Shown here: piece after piece, positions 7,563 to 12,756 of the stretch | How the letters are laid out: each line of letters opens with the position of its first letter | Numbering within the stretch: the stretch's first letter is position 1 | Notes under the pieces: generated by a model | The model's database searches: none | What the model was told of the DNA's origin: nothing | Seen by the model: only the letters and a program-made list of their open reading frames with translations | Position numbers and translations under genes: made by a program | NCBI GenBank assembly: GCA_002389905.1 | Contig: DGRE01000038.1 | Coordinates: forward strand, 1 to 17,454 | Length of the DNA stretch: 17,454 bases | Direction of reading: 5' to 3' | Origin: Hungatella sp. UBA4396 | GTDB lineage: Bacteria > Bacillota > Clostridia > Lachnospirales > Lachnospiraceae

Positions 7563-8468
7563 TTACTCTCCTTTCGGTACCGGTTCAAACCGGATTCCAT
7601 TGCTGTTTAGAAACTCCTTTAATTTCCCCAGTTGTACCTTAGTTGCATACACACGAAAGTCCAGGATATGTACCGGATCTTCTACCGTTTCCATGGTGGG
7701 AATTTCCTGGGAAACAGGTGCCGATTCTACTTTCTTTGCTGCAGGAGGAGTTATCCTTCCGGCTTGTATCACCCGGTCAGCCTCTTCCTTCTGTCTGGCC
7801 TCCCGGTCTGCTCTTTTGCGGGCCTGTTCCTCTTCGTATATCCTTCGCTTCTCCTCAGCAGCCTCCAGGCGGTTACGCTCTGCCATGGCAGCACCAAAGT
7901 CATAAGTCTTTAAAAAGATTTCTTTCATATCTCCGGCATACTTGCTGTCAACCTCATTAATAATGGCAATCCCTTCCGCCACCCTCTGAATCAGCTCCAG
8001 GATCTCCTGCTTAATGGATTTCATGGTTGTGGAAGCATTGGCGTATTCCGGTTTGAAAACCCGCTCAAAAGGAAGGATTGAAGCTAAATCATTGATGTTT
8101 TCATCATAGAACTCCCGGACTTTATCTGTTTTTTCCTCTCTCTGGCGTCTCTCATAGTCCTTGATCTGATCGTCAATGTTATTAATGGCCCTCTGGATAA
8201 TCCCAGTCAACTCTTTAATTTCCAATCCGAACTGCTCATCTGGCTTTAAAAGCTCTTTCCGGATTTCTGTTCTTTTCCCGGTCAGAGCATTAACAAAATT
8301 ATTCAACTTGGCCCGGTCTGCCTTTGCAGCCTTAATTGTGTCATCCGTATAGACAGATGTTTCATATTCCTGGGCCGATGCGGTAATCTCTCTTTTTAAT
8401 TCTTCAAAATTCCAATCAATCTTTTGCAGGAAACCATTATCCTGTGGGTTATAAATTTTTAATTCCAT
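7563..8468 (-). CDS. DUF1351 phage recombination-associated protein
   Basis: A 301-aa protein of the DUF1351 type, commonly found beside phage recT. The N-terminal two thirds are helical, with long charged coiled-coil segments (about 25-125 and 195-235, the latter EEKRRIYEEEQARKRADREA). The C-terminal 45 residues form a small domain (ILDFRVYATKVQLGKLKEFL ... NSNGIRFEPV) that resembles the conserved end of these proteins and binds no obvious ligand. The ATG at 8468 is the first codon; a short 12-nt gap separates it from the upstream gene. Its role is not established; its position between exonuclease and annealing protein suggests an accessory function in recombination. Confidence 0.85.
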   Translation of the reverse strand: MELKIYNPQDNGFLQKIDWNFEELKREITASAQEYETSVYTDDTIKAAKADRAKLNNFVNALTGKRTEIRKELLKPDEQFGLEIKELTGIIQRAINNIDDQIKDYERRQREEKTDKVREFYDENINDLASILPFERVFKPEYANASTTMKSIKQEILELIQRVAEGIAIINEVDSKYAGDMKEIFLKTYDFGAAMAERNRLEAAEEKRRIYEEEQARKRADREARQKEEADRVIQAGRITPPAAKKVESAPVSQEIPTMETVEDPVHILDFRVYATKVQLGKLKEFLNSNGIRFEPVPKGE

Positions 8469-8480
8469 ATGTGCCTCCCT

Positions 8481-9164
8481 TTATTCAGAATCAGATTTAC
8501 TGGCTATACACGCAATGCTATTTTCGATCTTCCGATATGTATCATTCGCCAGAAGTATCCCCATAACATTTTCAGAAAGCATACTCCTTGTGGATTCGTC
8601 AAAGATCCCCTTCACTTTCTGGTTGATTTCATCACGAACTGCTTTCATTTGCGTATCCACATGCTTCTGGACTTCGCCTGTAACACATTCACTGGTCACC
8701 CAATCAGTAAAACTGACCTTATCTGTCCTCCAGTCTCCGTACCGATCTTTCCGCTTGATCTTTACTTCCCCGTCCTGGAAAGATTCCTTTATCTGTTCCA
8801 TCATAAATTGCTTAACGGTATACTCCTTAGGATCCACTCCCCAGCCACCGCCGATCTTAATAACTTCTTTCTCATAAATCTCCCGGACAAGCTCTTCGGT
8901 GATTTTAGCAACGCTATCCTTGATATCACTCTGGATATCTTCCAGAACAGTTCCTTTTATCTCTCTCATAATCTCCGATTTAAGCTGATCTTTTAAACCA
9001 GAAACCACTGCATTAATGATTCCCTGGGCAAAATTAGTGGTATTAAATTCCACCTTTAATACTTCTCCCTGATTTTCAACCTTCGTATTGCTCATGCCGT
9101 CCATTTCCTCCAGCTCTTCTTTCTCTGGTTCAAATTCTTCATCATAATCATCATAATATCCCAC
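8481..9164 (-). CDS. Acidic helical phage protein of unknown function
   Basis: A 227-aa protein with an extremely acidic start (GYYDDYDEEFEPEKEELEEM, residues 2-21), then a helical region with many Glu/Lys/Ile residues (50-105), a Gly-Trp segment (KIGGGWGVDPKEYTVKQFMM) and a charged C-terminus. No catalytic motif, cysteine cluster or membrane segment is visible. The GTG start at 9164 has AGGTG about 5 nt upstream. The internal ATG codons at residues 21 and 24 sit after a GGAGG inside the acidic region and are alternative starts. It lies 8 nt downstream of the exonuclease gene and 12 nt upstream of the DUF1351 gene. The acidic N-terminus could be a DNA-mimic or protein-binding arm, but that is a guess. 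Confidence 0.72.
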   Translation of the reverse strand: MGYYDDYDEEFEPEKEELEEMDGMSNTKVENQGEVLKVEFNTTNFAQGIINAVVSGLKDQLKSEIMREIKGTVLEDIQSDIKDSVAKITEELVREIYEKEVIKIGGGWGVDPKEYTVKQFMMEQIKESFQDGEVKIKRKDRYGDWRTDKVSFTDWVTSECVTGEVQKHVDTQMKAVRDEINQKVKGIFDESTRSMLSENVMGILLANDTYRKIENSIACIASKSDSE

Positions 9165-9172
9165 ATCAGCAC

Positions 9173-9826
9173 CTATATCGCCGGAAGGATCAGATCTGGC
9201 CGCCGCCCCGATTCCACAAAACCCCAGAACCGCTTTTCAGCTTCAACCAGTAGCCTGATATCCTCATCTACGTCCTTTCTTTCTATAAAATAATGTTTCG
9301 TTGTGATCTTCAACTCTCCGCCCCACTCGCTTTTCAGCTGGGCCTTTAACACTGCAAATTCATATCCTGTTACAGCCAGATAGTGAAGCACCTGACAGAA
9401 ATAGTTGTCCGGGATCTGATTATTCCATTTTTCTTTCTGCATGGACTGCAGGATGTTGGTAGTCTTGATTTCTAAAATCCCATGCCGGCCGTCCTGATCC
9501 ACAAGCTCCCCGTCAAGAGAAGCGTGCATCCATGGGTAATCAGAATTAAGGAACATGTTGTTGTCATCATAGGAAACCTGATATTGAGGAAAGTCCAGGG
9601 AGAATAACTCCCTTAGATATTCCTCCGCCCTGGTCCCGTAAATCACATAGTCCTTGTGAGATATATCCTCTGGCTGGTGCCTCCCGGTCTTCTCTTCCCA
9701 TAATTCCACGTTGGATTTATAGGGATTTAAGCCCACGCAGGCACTGGCATCCGATCCCCCAATATGGTTTGTCCTGGCCTTCAACCATTCTTCACGACTG
9801 TTAAGTACAAGTTTTTTAACCGACAT
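9173..9826 (-). CDS. YqaJ-type phage exonuclease (lambda exonuclease-like)
   Basis: A 217-aa PD-(D/E)XK nuclease of the YqaJ viral recombinase family. It would resect double-strand ends to give single strands for RecT. Diagnostic segments are REEWLKARTNHIGGSDAS at residues 11-28, the YGTRAEEYLRELF helix (63-75), the catalytic core with D105 in ASLDGEL, E119 and K121 in GILEIKTT, and QVLHYLAVTGYEFAVLKA (145-162). All three metal and catalytic residues are present, so it should be active. Length is normal for the family. The ATG has GGAG about 7 nt upstream and overlaps the end of the zinc-ribbon gene by 11 nt, suggesting coupled translation. With recT two genes downstream it makes a two-component recombination system. 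Confidence 0.93.
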   Translation of the reverse strand: MSVKKLVLNSREEWLKARTNHIGGSDASACVGLNPYKSNVELWEEKTGRHQPEDISHKDYVIYGTRAEEYLRELFSLDFPQYQVSYDDNNMFLNSDYPWMHASLDGELVDQDGRHGILEIKTTNILQSMQKEKWNNQIPDNYFCQVLHYLAVTGYEFAVLKAQLKSEWGGELKITTKHYFIERKDVDEDIRLLVEAEKRFWGFVESGRRPDLILPAI

Positions 9827-9959
9827 TTTGCTTCTCCAGGGGATGATAAATGATTTTTACAGGAGATTTTTTGTCTTCTTCTTTCTTTTCCTGGCAGTCA
9901 CAATGCTCACCGGGATCTAAGTTGGCCCCGCAACAGGGGCATTCTTTACAATAACCCAT
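9816..9959 (-). CDS. 47-aa zinc-ribbon peptide
   Basis: Read directly from the sequence, this is a 47-aa ORF from ATG 9959 to TAA 9816. Its N-terminal half is a miniature zinc ribbon: C4 and C7, C9/C10 (CKECPCCG), then C20 and C22 (EHCDC). The rest is a Lys/Glu-rich tail ending in KIIYHPLEKQNVG. GGAGG lies 8 nt before the ATG, an ideal spacing. The stop lies inside the start region of the exonuclease gene, with an 11-nt overlap, so the two are probably co-translated. Small zinc-ribbon peptides of this kind often accompany phage recombination genes. A role as nuclease cofactor or adaptor is only inferred. Confidence 0.8.
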   Translation of the reverse strand: MGYCKECPCCGANLDPGEHCDCQEKKEEDKKSPVKIIYHPLEKQNVG

Positions 9960-9960
9960 C

Positions 9961-9989
9961 TTGATTTCCTCCGATTCTCTATGTATAAT
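9961..9989 (+). promoter_or_regulatory. Candidate rightward promoter opposing the early operon
   Basis: On the plus strand TTGATT (9961-9966) is followed after exactly 17 nt by a perfect TATAAT (9984-9989). It lies in the short gap between leftward genes and would produce RNA antisense to the gene at 10010-10414, because no plausible rightward gene follows. The -35 matches consensus at four of six positions. The site overlaps the ribosome-binding region of the zinc-ribbon gene. Function is uncertain. Confidence 0.4.
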
Positions 9990-9994
9990 AGAGA
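9976..9994. repeat. Perfect inverted repeat over the -10 element
   Basis: TCTCTAT (9976-9982), a 5-nt loop and ATAGAGA (9988-9994) form a perfect 7-bp inverted repeat centred on the TATAAT of the candidate promoter. It could be a protein-binding operator or a short RNA hairpin in the leader of the zinc-ribbon gene. Confidence 0.45.
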
Positions 9995-10009
9995 GTGAAT
10001 AATGTTTTT

Positions 10010-10414
10010 TTATTTGCTGACCTTGGCTGTTCCCGCAGCCGGGTCTTTTTTAGTTGCTTGGTTTAAAAATCCCAAATCCCAGTCAACCGGATTCTCGTCA
10101 AGGAAGTCGCACCCATCGTATACGGTATCCGTACTAAGCAGACATCCTTTGCAGGAATTACCTTGTAAGGCACAATGTTCCTTTATGGTATTCAACGCCT
10201 CATACAACTTGTCCGCTGTTTCTGCTTGCCCATCATGGTTCTTGACCTTCTCCATAACAGAGACCACATTCTCAACTGCAGAAGCATTCCAGCCGCAGAG
10301 CCATAAAAGCGTCTCTTCCTCTTTTGGTGTCAGTTCGATATTAGAAAGTACCTGATTGAACTTGTCCATGTTTTTATTTCTGTGTTCAGAAAGACTATTC
10401 CCTGATAGCATCAT
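10010..10414 (-). CDS. Small phage protein with C-terminal cysteine pairs
   Basis: A 134-aa protein starting at ATG 10414, where AGGAGGTGA lies 6 nt upstream; this beats the internal ATG at 10369, which has no ribosome-binding site. A helical region (LTPKEEETLLWLCGWNASAVENVVSVMEKV) comes first. A segment with four cysteines follows (C81, C88, C91 and C102; includes CKGCLLSTDTVYDGCDFLD), which could bind metal. The tail is basic and Ala-rich. The start overlaps the preceding gene by 20 nt. Proteins with this C-x-x-C-x10-C-D-F pattern are widespread in Clostridia phages and have no known role. Confidence 0.75.
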   Translation of the reverse strand: MMLSGNSLSEHRNKNMDKFNQVLSNIELTPKEEETLLWLCGWNASAVENVVSVMEKVKNHDGQAETADKLYEALNTIKEHCALQGNSCKGCLLSTDTVYDGCDFLDENPVDWDLGFLNQATKKDPAAGTAKVSK

Positions 10415-10565
10415 GCTGTTTCACCTCCTCGCCTTCCACTCCAGCAATGCGTCCATCATTAATCAGAAGCGACTTTAAATCTCCAACTGAGACTGCAGCT
10501 GCCAATACTTCTACGGGTAAATGCTCTAACCGATCCAACGTCCCTGATACATGTCCATATCCCAT
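10395..10565 (-). CDS. 56-aa phage protein, start moved to internal ATG
   Basis: This 56-aa protein begins MGYGHVSGTLDRLEHLPVEV. The ATG at 10565 has a perfect AAGGAGGTAA site 5 nt upstream. The longer reading frame back to 10709 has no ribosome-binding site and overlaps another small gene in a different frame, so the extra 48 residues are probably not translated. The stop codon of the upstream membrane peptide (TAA) lies inside this gene's ribosome-binding site, which suggests translational coupling. The start of the next gene (10414) is inside this gene, a 20-nt overlap. No domain is recognised. Confidence 0.72.
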   Translation of the reverse strand: MGYGHVSGTLDRLEHLPVEVLAAAVSVGDLKSLLINDGRIAGVEGEEVKQHDAIRE

Positions 10566-10570
10566 AATGC

Positions 10571-10681
10571 TTACCTCCTTATAATAATCAAAACATATAT
10601 TGCCCACACTGAAACAGCCAAGTGCCAGTCCTTTTGCCAGATTAAGGCTATTCCCATAGCCATCATTAAGTGCAGATGCAT
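10571..10681 (-). CDS. 36-aa single-span membrane peptide
   Basis: Read directly from the sequence, this is a 36-aa ORF from ATG 10681 to TAA 10571. It begins MHLHLMMAMGIALIWQ and ends with a hydrophobic run (LAVSVWAIYVLIIIRR), giving one or two short membrane-spanning segments with a positive C-terminal end. AGAGGAGA lies about 6 nt before the ATG. The stop is part of the GGAGGTAA ribosome-binding site of the next gene. Tiny membrane peptides of this sort occur in many phage early regions and are rarely annotated. Function is unknown; effects on membrane potential, host takeover or exclusion are possible but unproven. Confidence 0.65.
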   Translation of the reverse strand: MHLHLMMAMGIALIWQKDWHLAVSVWAIYVLIIIRR

Positions 10682-10720
10682 GTATTTCTCCTCTCACAAG
10701 CTTGTCCACCAGTCCCGGCC

Positions 10721-10888
10721 TCAGCCGGTTTTCTCCTCACGCAGGTATTTCGCCCTTAATGCAGGGTAGGCTATCTCTCCAAGTCTTTTTTTACTGGCCT
10801 GAACCTCTTCGGGCGTTGTGTCTTTGCAGTAATCATCACAGAAAATAAAAGTCGTATCTCCTCGCTTTACTTCCCTTACTACGCCCAT
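10721..10888 (-). CDS. 55-aa phage protein of unknown function
   Basis: Read directly from the sequence, this is a 55-aa ORF from ATG 10888 to TGA 10721. It starts MGVVREVKRGDTTFIFCDDY and continues with a helical, charged segment (TPEEVQASKKRLGEIAYPAL ... RAKYLREEK). There are only two cysteines (C17, C21). A purine-rich GGGGTGGTGAT precedes the ATG, a moderate ribosome-binding site. It lies 14 nt downstream of the gene ending at 10903. The short beta then helix pattern is typical of small phage early proteins, but I do not recognise the family. Confidence 0.7.
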   Translation of the reverse strand: MGVVREVKRGDTTFIFCDDYCKDTTPEEVQASKKRLGEIAYPALRAKYLREEKTG

Positions 10889-10902
10889 ATCACCACCCCT
10901 TT

Positions 10903-11046
10903 CTATCTGATTTTATGTAATACGGTTTGTACACCTTTACAACTTCTTAATTTATAATCTTTGCATGGATACCGCCGGCTGCGATCCGGACAACGGGGCC
11001 GATGCTTACAGGATTTGCATGATAATGTGATTTCTATATGTATCAC
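10903..11046 (-). CDS. 47-aa cysteine-rich basic peptide
   Basis: This reading frame gives a 47-aa product from a GTG at 11046, or 76 aa if it began at the ATG at 11133. The long start lies beyond the predicted leftward transcription start and opposes the start of the rightward gene, so I prefer the GTG. The body is basic and has cysteines in the pattern CKSCKHRPRC-PDRSRRYPCKDY, with a further C near the end (C14, C17, C23, C32, C40). This could be a small zinc site. A weak AAGGGG precedes the GTG, so the start is uncertain. It is the left member of the first divergent pair of the zipper region. Confidence 0.62.
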   Translation of the reverse strand: MIHIEITLSCKSCKHRPRCPDRSRRYPCKDYKLRSCKGVQTVLHKIR

Positions 11047-11053
11047 CCCCTTC

Positions 11054-11082
11054 TTGTAAATTTCTCCAGCTCCTTTTATACT
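11054..11082 (+). promoter_or_regulatory. Rightward promoter for the gene at 11132
   Basis: TTGTAA (11054-11059), a 17-nt spacer and TATACT (11077-11082) form a sigma70-type promoter. Transcription would start near 11089, about 43 nt before the ATG. The spacer and flanks resemble the promoters at 11773-11801 and 12240-12268, including a TCTCC run and CCTTTTATA before the -10, so it may be a third, more divergent copy of that repeat. Confidence 0.6.
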
Positions 11083-11103
11083 GTACTTACAGGCTCCTGC
11101 CAG
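11075..11103 (-). promoter_or_regulatory. Overlapping leftward promoter
   Basis: Read on the minus strand, CTGGCA (11103-11098) and TATAAA (11080-11075) are separated by 17 nt. The -10 shares bases with the rightward promoter's -10, so the two polymerases would compete for the same DNA. Transcription would start near 11068 and run into the leftward small genes. The -35 matches consensus at four of six positions. Confidence 0.45.
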
Positions 11104-11131
11104 AGCTGAGTACGAAAGAAAGGAGAAACTC

Positions 11132-11317
11132 ATGACCGATAATGAAAAACGCGCCCATGACTTAGCTATAGCCTGCGTTCCTCATGCAATGAAAGAATGT
11201 GAATGGCCTTATTACATTTACGATGAACATAACACCGGAAATGTAAGTCCCGATATACTCAGTACATACCTGGAGTTTTATTATGCTTTCTTACAGGAGC
11301 TCAACGAGCTTCCCTAA
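11132..11317 (+). CDS. 61-aa acidic phage protein, rightward
   Basis: A 61-aa protein starting MTDNEKRAHDLAIACVPHAM with an AAAGGAGA site 6 nt upstream. It is acidic and helical, with a Trp/Tyr-rich middle (ECEWPYYIYDEHNTGNVSPD) and a C-terminal amphipathic helix (LEFYYAFLQELNELP). It resembles small phage proteins that start with TDNEKRAHDLA and have no known role. It is the right member of a divergent pair and has its own promoter. Its 3' end overlaps the opposing leftward gene at 11301-11465 by 17 nt. Confidence 0.75.
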   Translation: MTDNEKRAHDLAIACVPHAMKECEWPYYIYDEHNTGNVSPDILSTYLEFYYAFLQELNELP

Positions 11318-11465
11318 TCACTTTTCCATCCCTTCTTACAAATGTGTACTTTTTAAGCTCCATGCCGCTCTGCGTGGCTTGGAGCTCCTTTTCTAAGTTT
11401 GCTTGTCCTTCAAGGTCAGCAATTCTTTTCTCCAGAGCTTCCCATTTCTTTTTTGAAATCCACAT
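11301..11465 (-). CDS. 54-aa coiled-coil phage protein
   Basis: Read directly from the sequence, this is a 54-aa ORF from ATG 11465 to TGA 11301. It starts MWISKKKWEALEKRIADLEG, a strong heptad pattern predicting a coiled coil (residues 4-31), then a short basic beta-like tail (KKYTFVRRDGKVIREAR). GGAGGTGA lies 5 nt before the ATG. Such short proteins beginning W-x-S-K-K-x-W-E are frequent in Firmicutes phages and probably form dimers or partner with another coiled coil. Function is unknown. The last 17 nt overlap the tail of the rightward gene at 11132-11317. Confidence 0.78.
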   Translation of the reverse strand: MWISKKKWEALEKRIADLEGQANLEKELQATQSGMELKKYTFVRRDGKVIREAR

Positions 11466-11483
11466 CCCTCTCACCTCCCCCTC

Positions 11484-11735
11484 CTACTTGCAGCTATATC
11501 CCTTTGCCACGGAACGCTTTTTCATCAATTGACCTTTTGCAAGTTGAAAATCCTCATCACGCTCTTTCTTTAATGAATAGGCTTTTGACGTAGAGCCAAT
11601 TCCCTGTTCCATGTGGATTTCCAGAATATACACACCATTATCATTTCCCAGGCAGTTCTTTTCGTCCCGGCACTTAATAACCTGAATCTTGTCAATGTTG
11701 AAAACATCTCCATTGATTTCAATGAACTCAGCCAT
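11484..11735 (-). CDS. 83-aa phage protein, beta-rich, unknown function
   Basis: An 83-aa protein starting MAEFIEINGDVFNIDKIQVI at ATG 11735. GGAGGTGA lies 5 nt upstream; the GTG at 11744 sits inside that site and is unlikely to be used. The first 60 residues look like alternating beta strands (VFNIDKIQVIK, GVYILEIHM), resembling a small beta-sheet domain. The C-terminus is a charged helix with a basic end (KGQLMKKRSVAKGYSCK). Cysteines at 25, 31 and 82 are isolated. It is the leftward partner of the divergent pair with the gene at 11848, and the downstream leftward gene at 11465 begins 18 nt later. Confidence 0.72.
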   Translation of the reverse strand: MAEFIEINGDVFNIDKIQVIKCRDEKNCLGNDNGVYILEIHMEQGIGSTSKAYSLKKERDEDFQLAKGQLMKKRSVAKGYSCK

Positions 11736-11738
11736 CCC

Positions 11739-11801
11739 TCTCACCTCCTCTATTCTCCTAAGTGTCTTTTATTTGCCAACCTCTCCCAATTCCTTTATAA
11801 T
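11739..11801. repeat. Divergent boundary repeat, copy 1
   Basis: This 63-bp block runs from the complement of a leftward ribosome-binding site (TCTCACCTCCTCT) through CCTAAGTG and TTGCCAAC to the TATAAT of a rightward promoter. It aligns with 12209-12268 at roughly 50 of 60 positions by eye, with a 3-4 nt gap. It also carries GTGTCTTTT (11762-11770), which matches one half of the repressor dyad at 12820-12836. Confidence 0.75.
11773..11801 (+). promoter_or_regulatory. Rightward promoter for the gene at 11848
   Basis: TTGCCA (11773-11778), a 17-nt spacer and a perfect TATAAT (11796-11801). Transcription would start near 11808, 40 nt before the ATG. A repressor-like half site (GTGTCTTTT, 11762-11770) sits just upstream of the -35. 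Confidence 0.75.
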
Positions 11802-11847
11802 GTAAGCACCGTGTACCAGACGGAATACTTATGAGGAGGAAATAAAA

Positions 11848-12027
11848 ATGAGTATTGACTTTTCAAATGCAGAACTTTTATTTTTGTATGGGCGTTTAAA
11901 AAGAGAACTTACCGCCATTAAGTCCGCCAAGACTGTAAAAGTTCCTAAATCAGAAATCGAGCTATATGAATCCATGTTGCTAAAAATGGAATCGGAAAAC
12001 CCTGCACTTAAAAATCTTCCTTTTTGA
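11848..12027 (+). CDS. 59-aa helical phage protein, rightward
   Basis: Read directly from the sequence, this is a 59-aa ORF from ATG 11848 to TGA 12027. It starts MSIDFSNAELLFLYGRLKRE and is predicted to be two amphipathic helices joined by a KTVKVPKSE turn, ending MESENPALKNLPF. This hairpin pattern is seen in small phage proteins that may form dimers. GAGGAGG lies 7-8 nt upstream of the ATG. It has its own near-consensus promoter and its 3' end overlaps the leftward gene at 12008-12199 by 20 nt. No specific function is recognised. Confidence 0.75.
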   Translation: MSIDFSNAELLFLYGRLKRELTAIKSAKTVKVPKSEIELYESMLLKMESENPALKNLPF

Positions 12028-12199
12028 CAAGTTCTCCTTGTGTCGTCAATATTTCAGTGTTGACGGCACTTTTTATCAATTCCTCCAAAGATACATGTGG
12101 GCAGATGTCGATTTTGTAAACCCGTCCACGGATTGTCAGGAAATTAAAATATTCTCTCTTCCGTCCCAATAGCAACCATATCAGCAAATGCTTAAACAT
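12008..12199 (-). CDS. 63-aa small protein with hydrophobic N-terminus
   Basis: A 63-aa protein from ATG 12199. The first 11 residues (MFKHLLIWLLL) are hydrophobic, too short for a full membrane span but possibly a membrane-touching helix. It is followed by GRKREYFNFLTIRGRVYKID and an acidic C-terminal helix (VSLEELIKSAVNTEIL). A GGAGGTGAGAGGTGA run precedes the ATG; the GTG at 12214 lies within it and is an unlikely start. It is the leftward partner of the divergent pair with the winged-helix membrane gene at 12313. I do not recognise the family. Confidence 0.65.
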   Translation of the reverse strand: MFKHLLIWLLLGRKREYFNFLTIRGRVYKIDICPHVSLEELIKSAVNTEILTTQGELVKKEDF

Positions 12200-12208
12200 C
12201 TTTTCACC

Positions 12209-12268
12209 TCTCACCTCCTCTCTTCTGCCTAAGTGCCCATTGCCAACTTATCCCATTTCCCTTATAAT
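12209..12268. repeat. Divergent boundary repeat, copy 2
   Basis: This 60-bp block is the second copy of the repeat at 11739-11801, with the same order: complement of a leftward ribosome-binding site, CCTAAGTG, TTGCCAAC, a TCCCA run and TTATAAT. The GTGTCTTTT half-site of copy 1 is replaced by GTGCCCAT here. Both copies separate a leftward small gene from a rightward gene. Confidence 0.75.
12240..12268 (+). promoter_or_regulatory. Rightward promoter for the gene at 12313
   Basis: TTGCCA (12240-12245), a 17-nt spacer and a perfect TATAAT (12263-12268). The start would be near 12275, 38 nt before the ATG. It has the same -35, spacer length and -10 as the promoter at 11773-11801. Confidence 0.75.
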
Positions 12269-12312
12269 CAGGGTACAACAATAGCTAAATACATAAGAAG
12301 GGAGGCAACTTA

Positions 12313-12756
12313 ATGGCATACGAACCACTTGAAGAATATGATTATGAAATATTAAAGTTCATAAACCGATTTGAATCTGTCCCTAAAGACAAAATAATTC
12401 AAGAGTTTAACGGAAAAATCCAAAGCATTGAATACCGTTTAAGTTTACTGGAAACACCCGATTACAAAAGCAATTTGCCTGTTCGCATTCCGATTAGTAA
12501 TTCAAGTTATATCGAAAGTGAATTTGAGGTTGTAAAAATTGAACACATTACACATCATAAATCAACAAACATTTACTATCTTACAGATTTCGGAAAACGT
12601 GCTTTACAGGACTATATCCAATCCCGTAAAAAGGACATACGATTACTTTGGCTTAAAAACTGCTGGATTCCAATGTTGGTCAGTATCGTCACCACCCTAA
12701 CCACAATCGGGCTGACACAGTTAATACCGATGATGTTATCGCAGATATCAAAATAG
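12313..12756 (+). CDS. Winged-helix-like protein with C-terminal membrane anchor
   Basis: A 147-aa protein. Residues 5-48 (EYDYEILKFINRFESVPKDK, then IIQEFNGKIQSIEYRLSLLE) look like a helix-turn-helix. IYYLTDFGKRALQDYI (88-102) is the typical wing and final helix of winged-helix proteins. A basic segment (SRKKDIR) is followed by one hydrophobic membrane span (about 115-141) and a short tail, so the DNA-binding-like domain would face the cytoplasm. GGGAGGC lies 6-7 nt before the ATG. It is driven by its own near-consensus promoter. The DNA looks more AT-rich than the operon around it, consistent with later acquisition. It could be a membrane-tethered regulator or an exclusion or defence protein; neither is shown by the sequence. 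Confidence 0.78.
   Translation: MAYEPLEEYDYEILKFINRFESVPKDKIIQEFNGKIQSIEYRLSLLETPDYKSNLPVRIPISNSSYIESEFEVVKIEHITHHKSTNIYYLTDFGKRALQDYIQSRKKDIRLLWLKNCWIPMLVSIVTTLTTIGLTQLIPMMLSQISK

Noticed and set aside
10566..10709. N-terminal extension of the gene at 10395-10565 back to a GTG at 10709
   Set aside because: The GTG has no ribosome-binding site, while the internal ATG has a perfect one. The stretch is better explained by the membrane peptide at 10571-10681 in another frame.
10715..10728. CCGGC-CTCA-GCCGG hairpin followed by TTTT on the plus strand
   Set aside because: It lies at the end of a leftward gene with no rightward transcript expected, and the stem is only 5 bp; probably chance.
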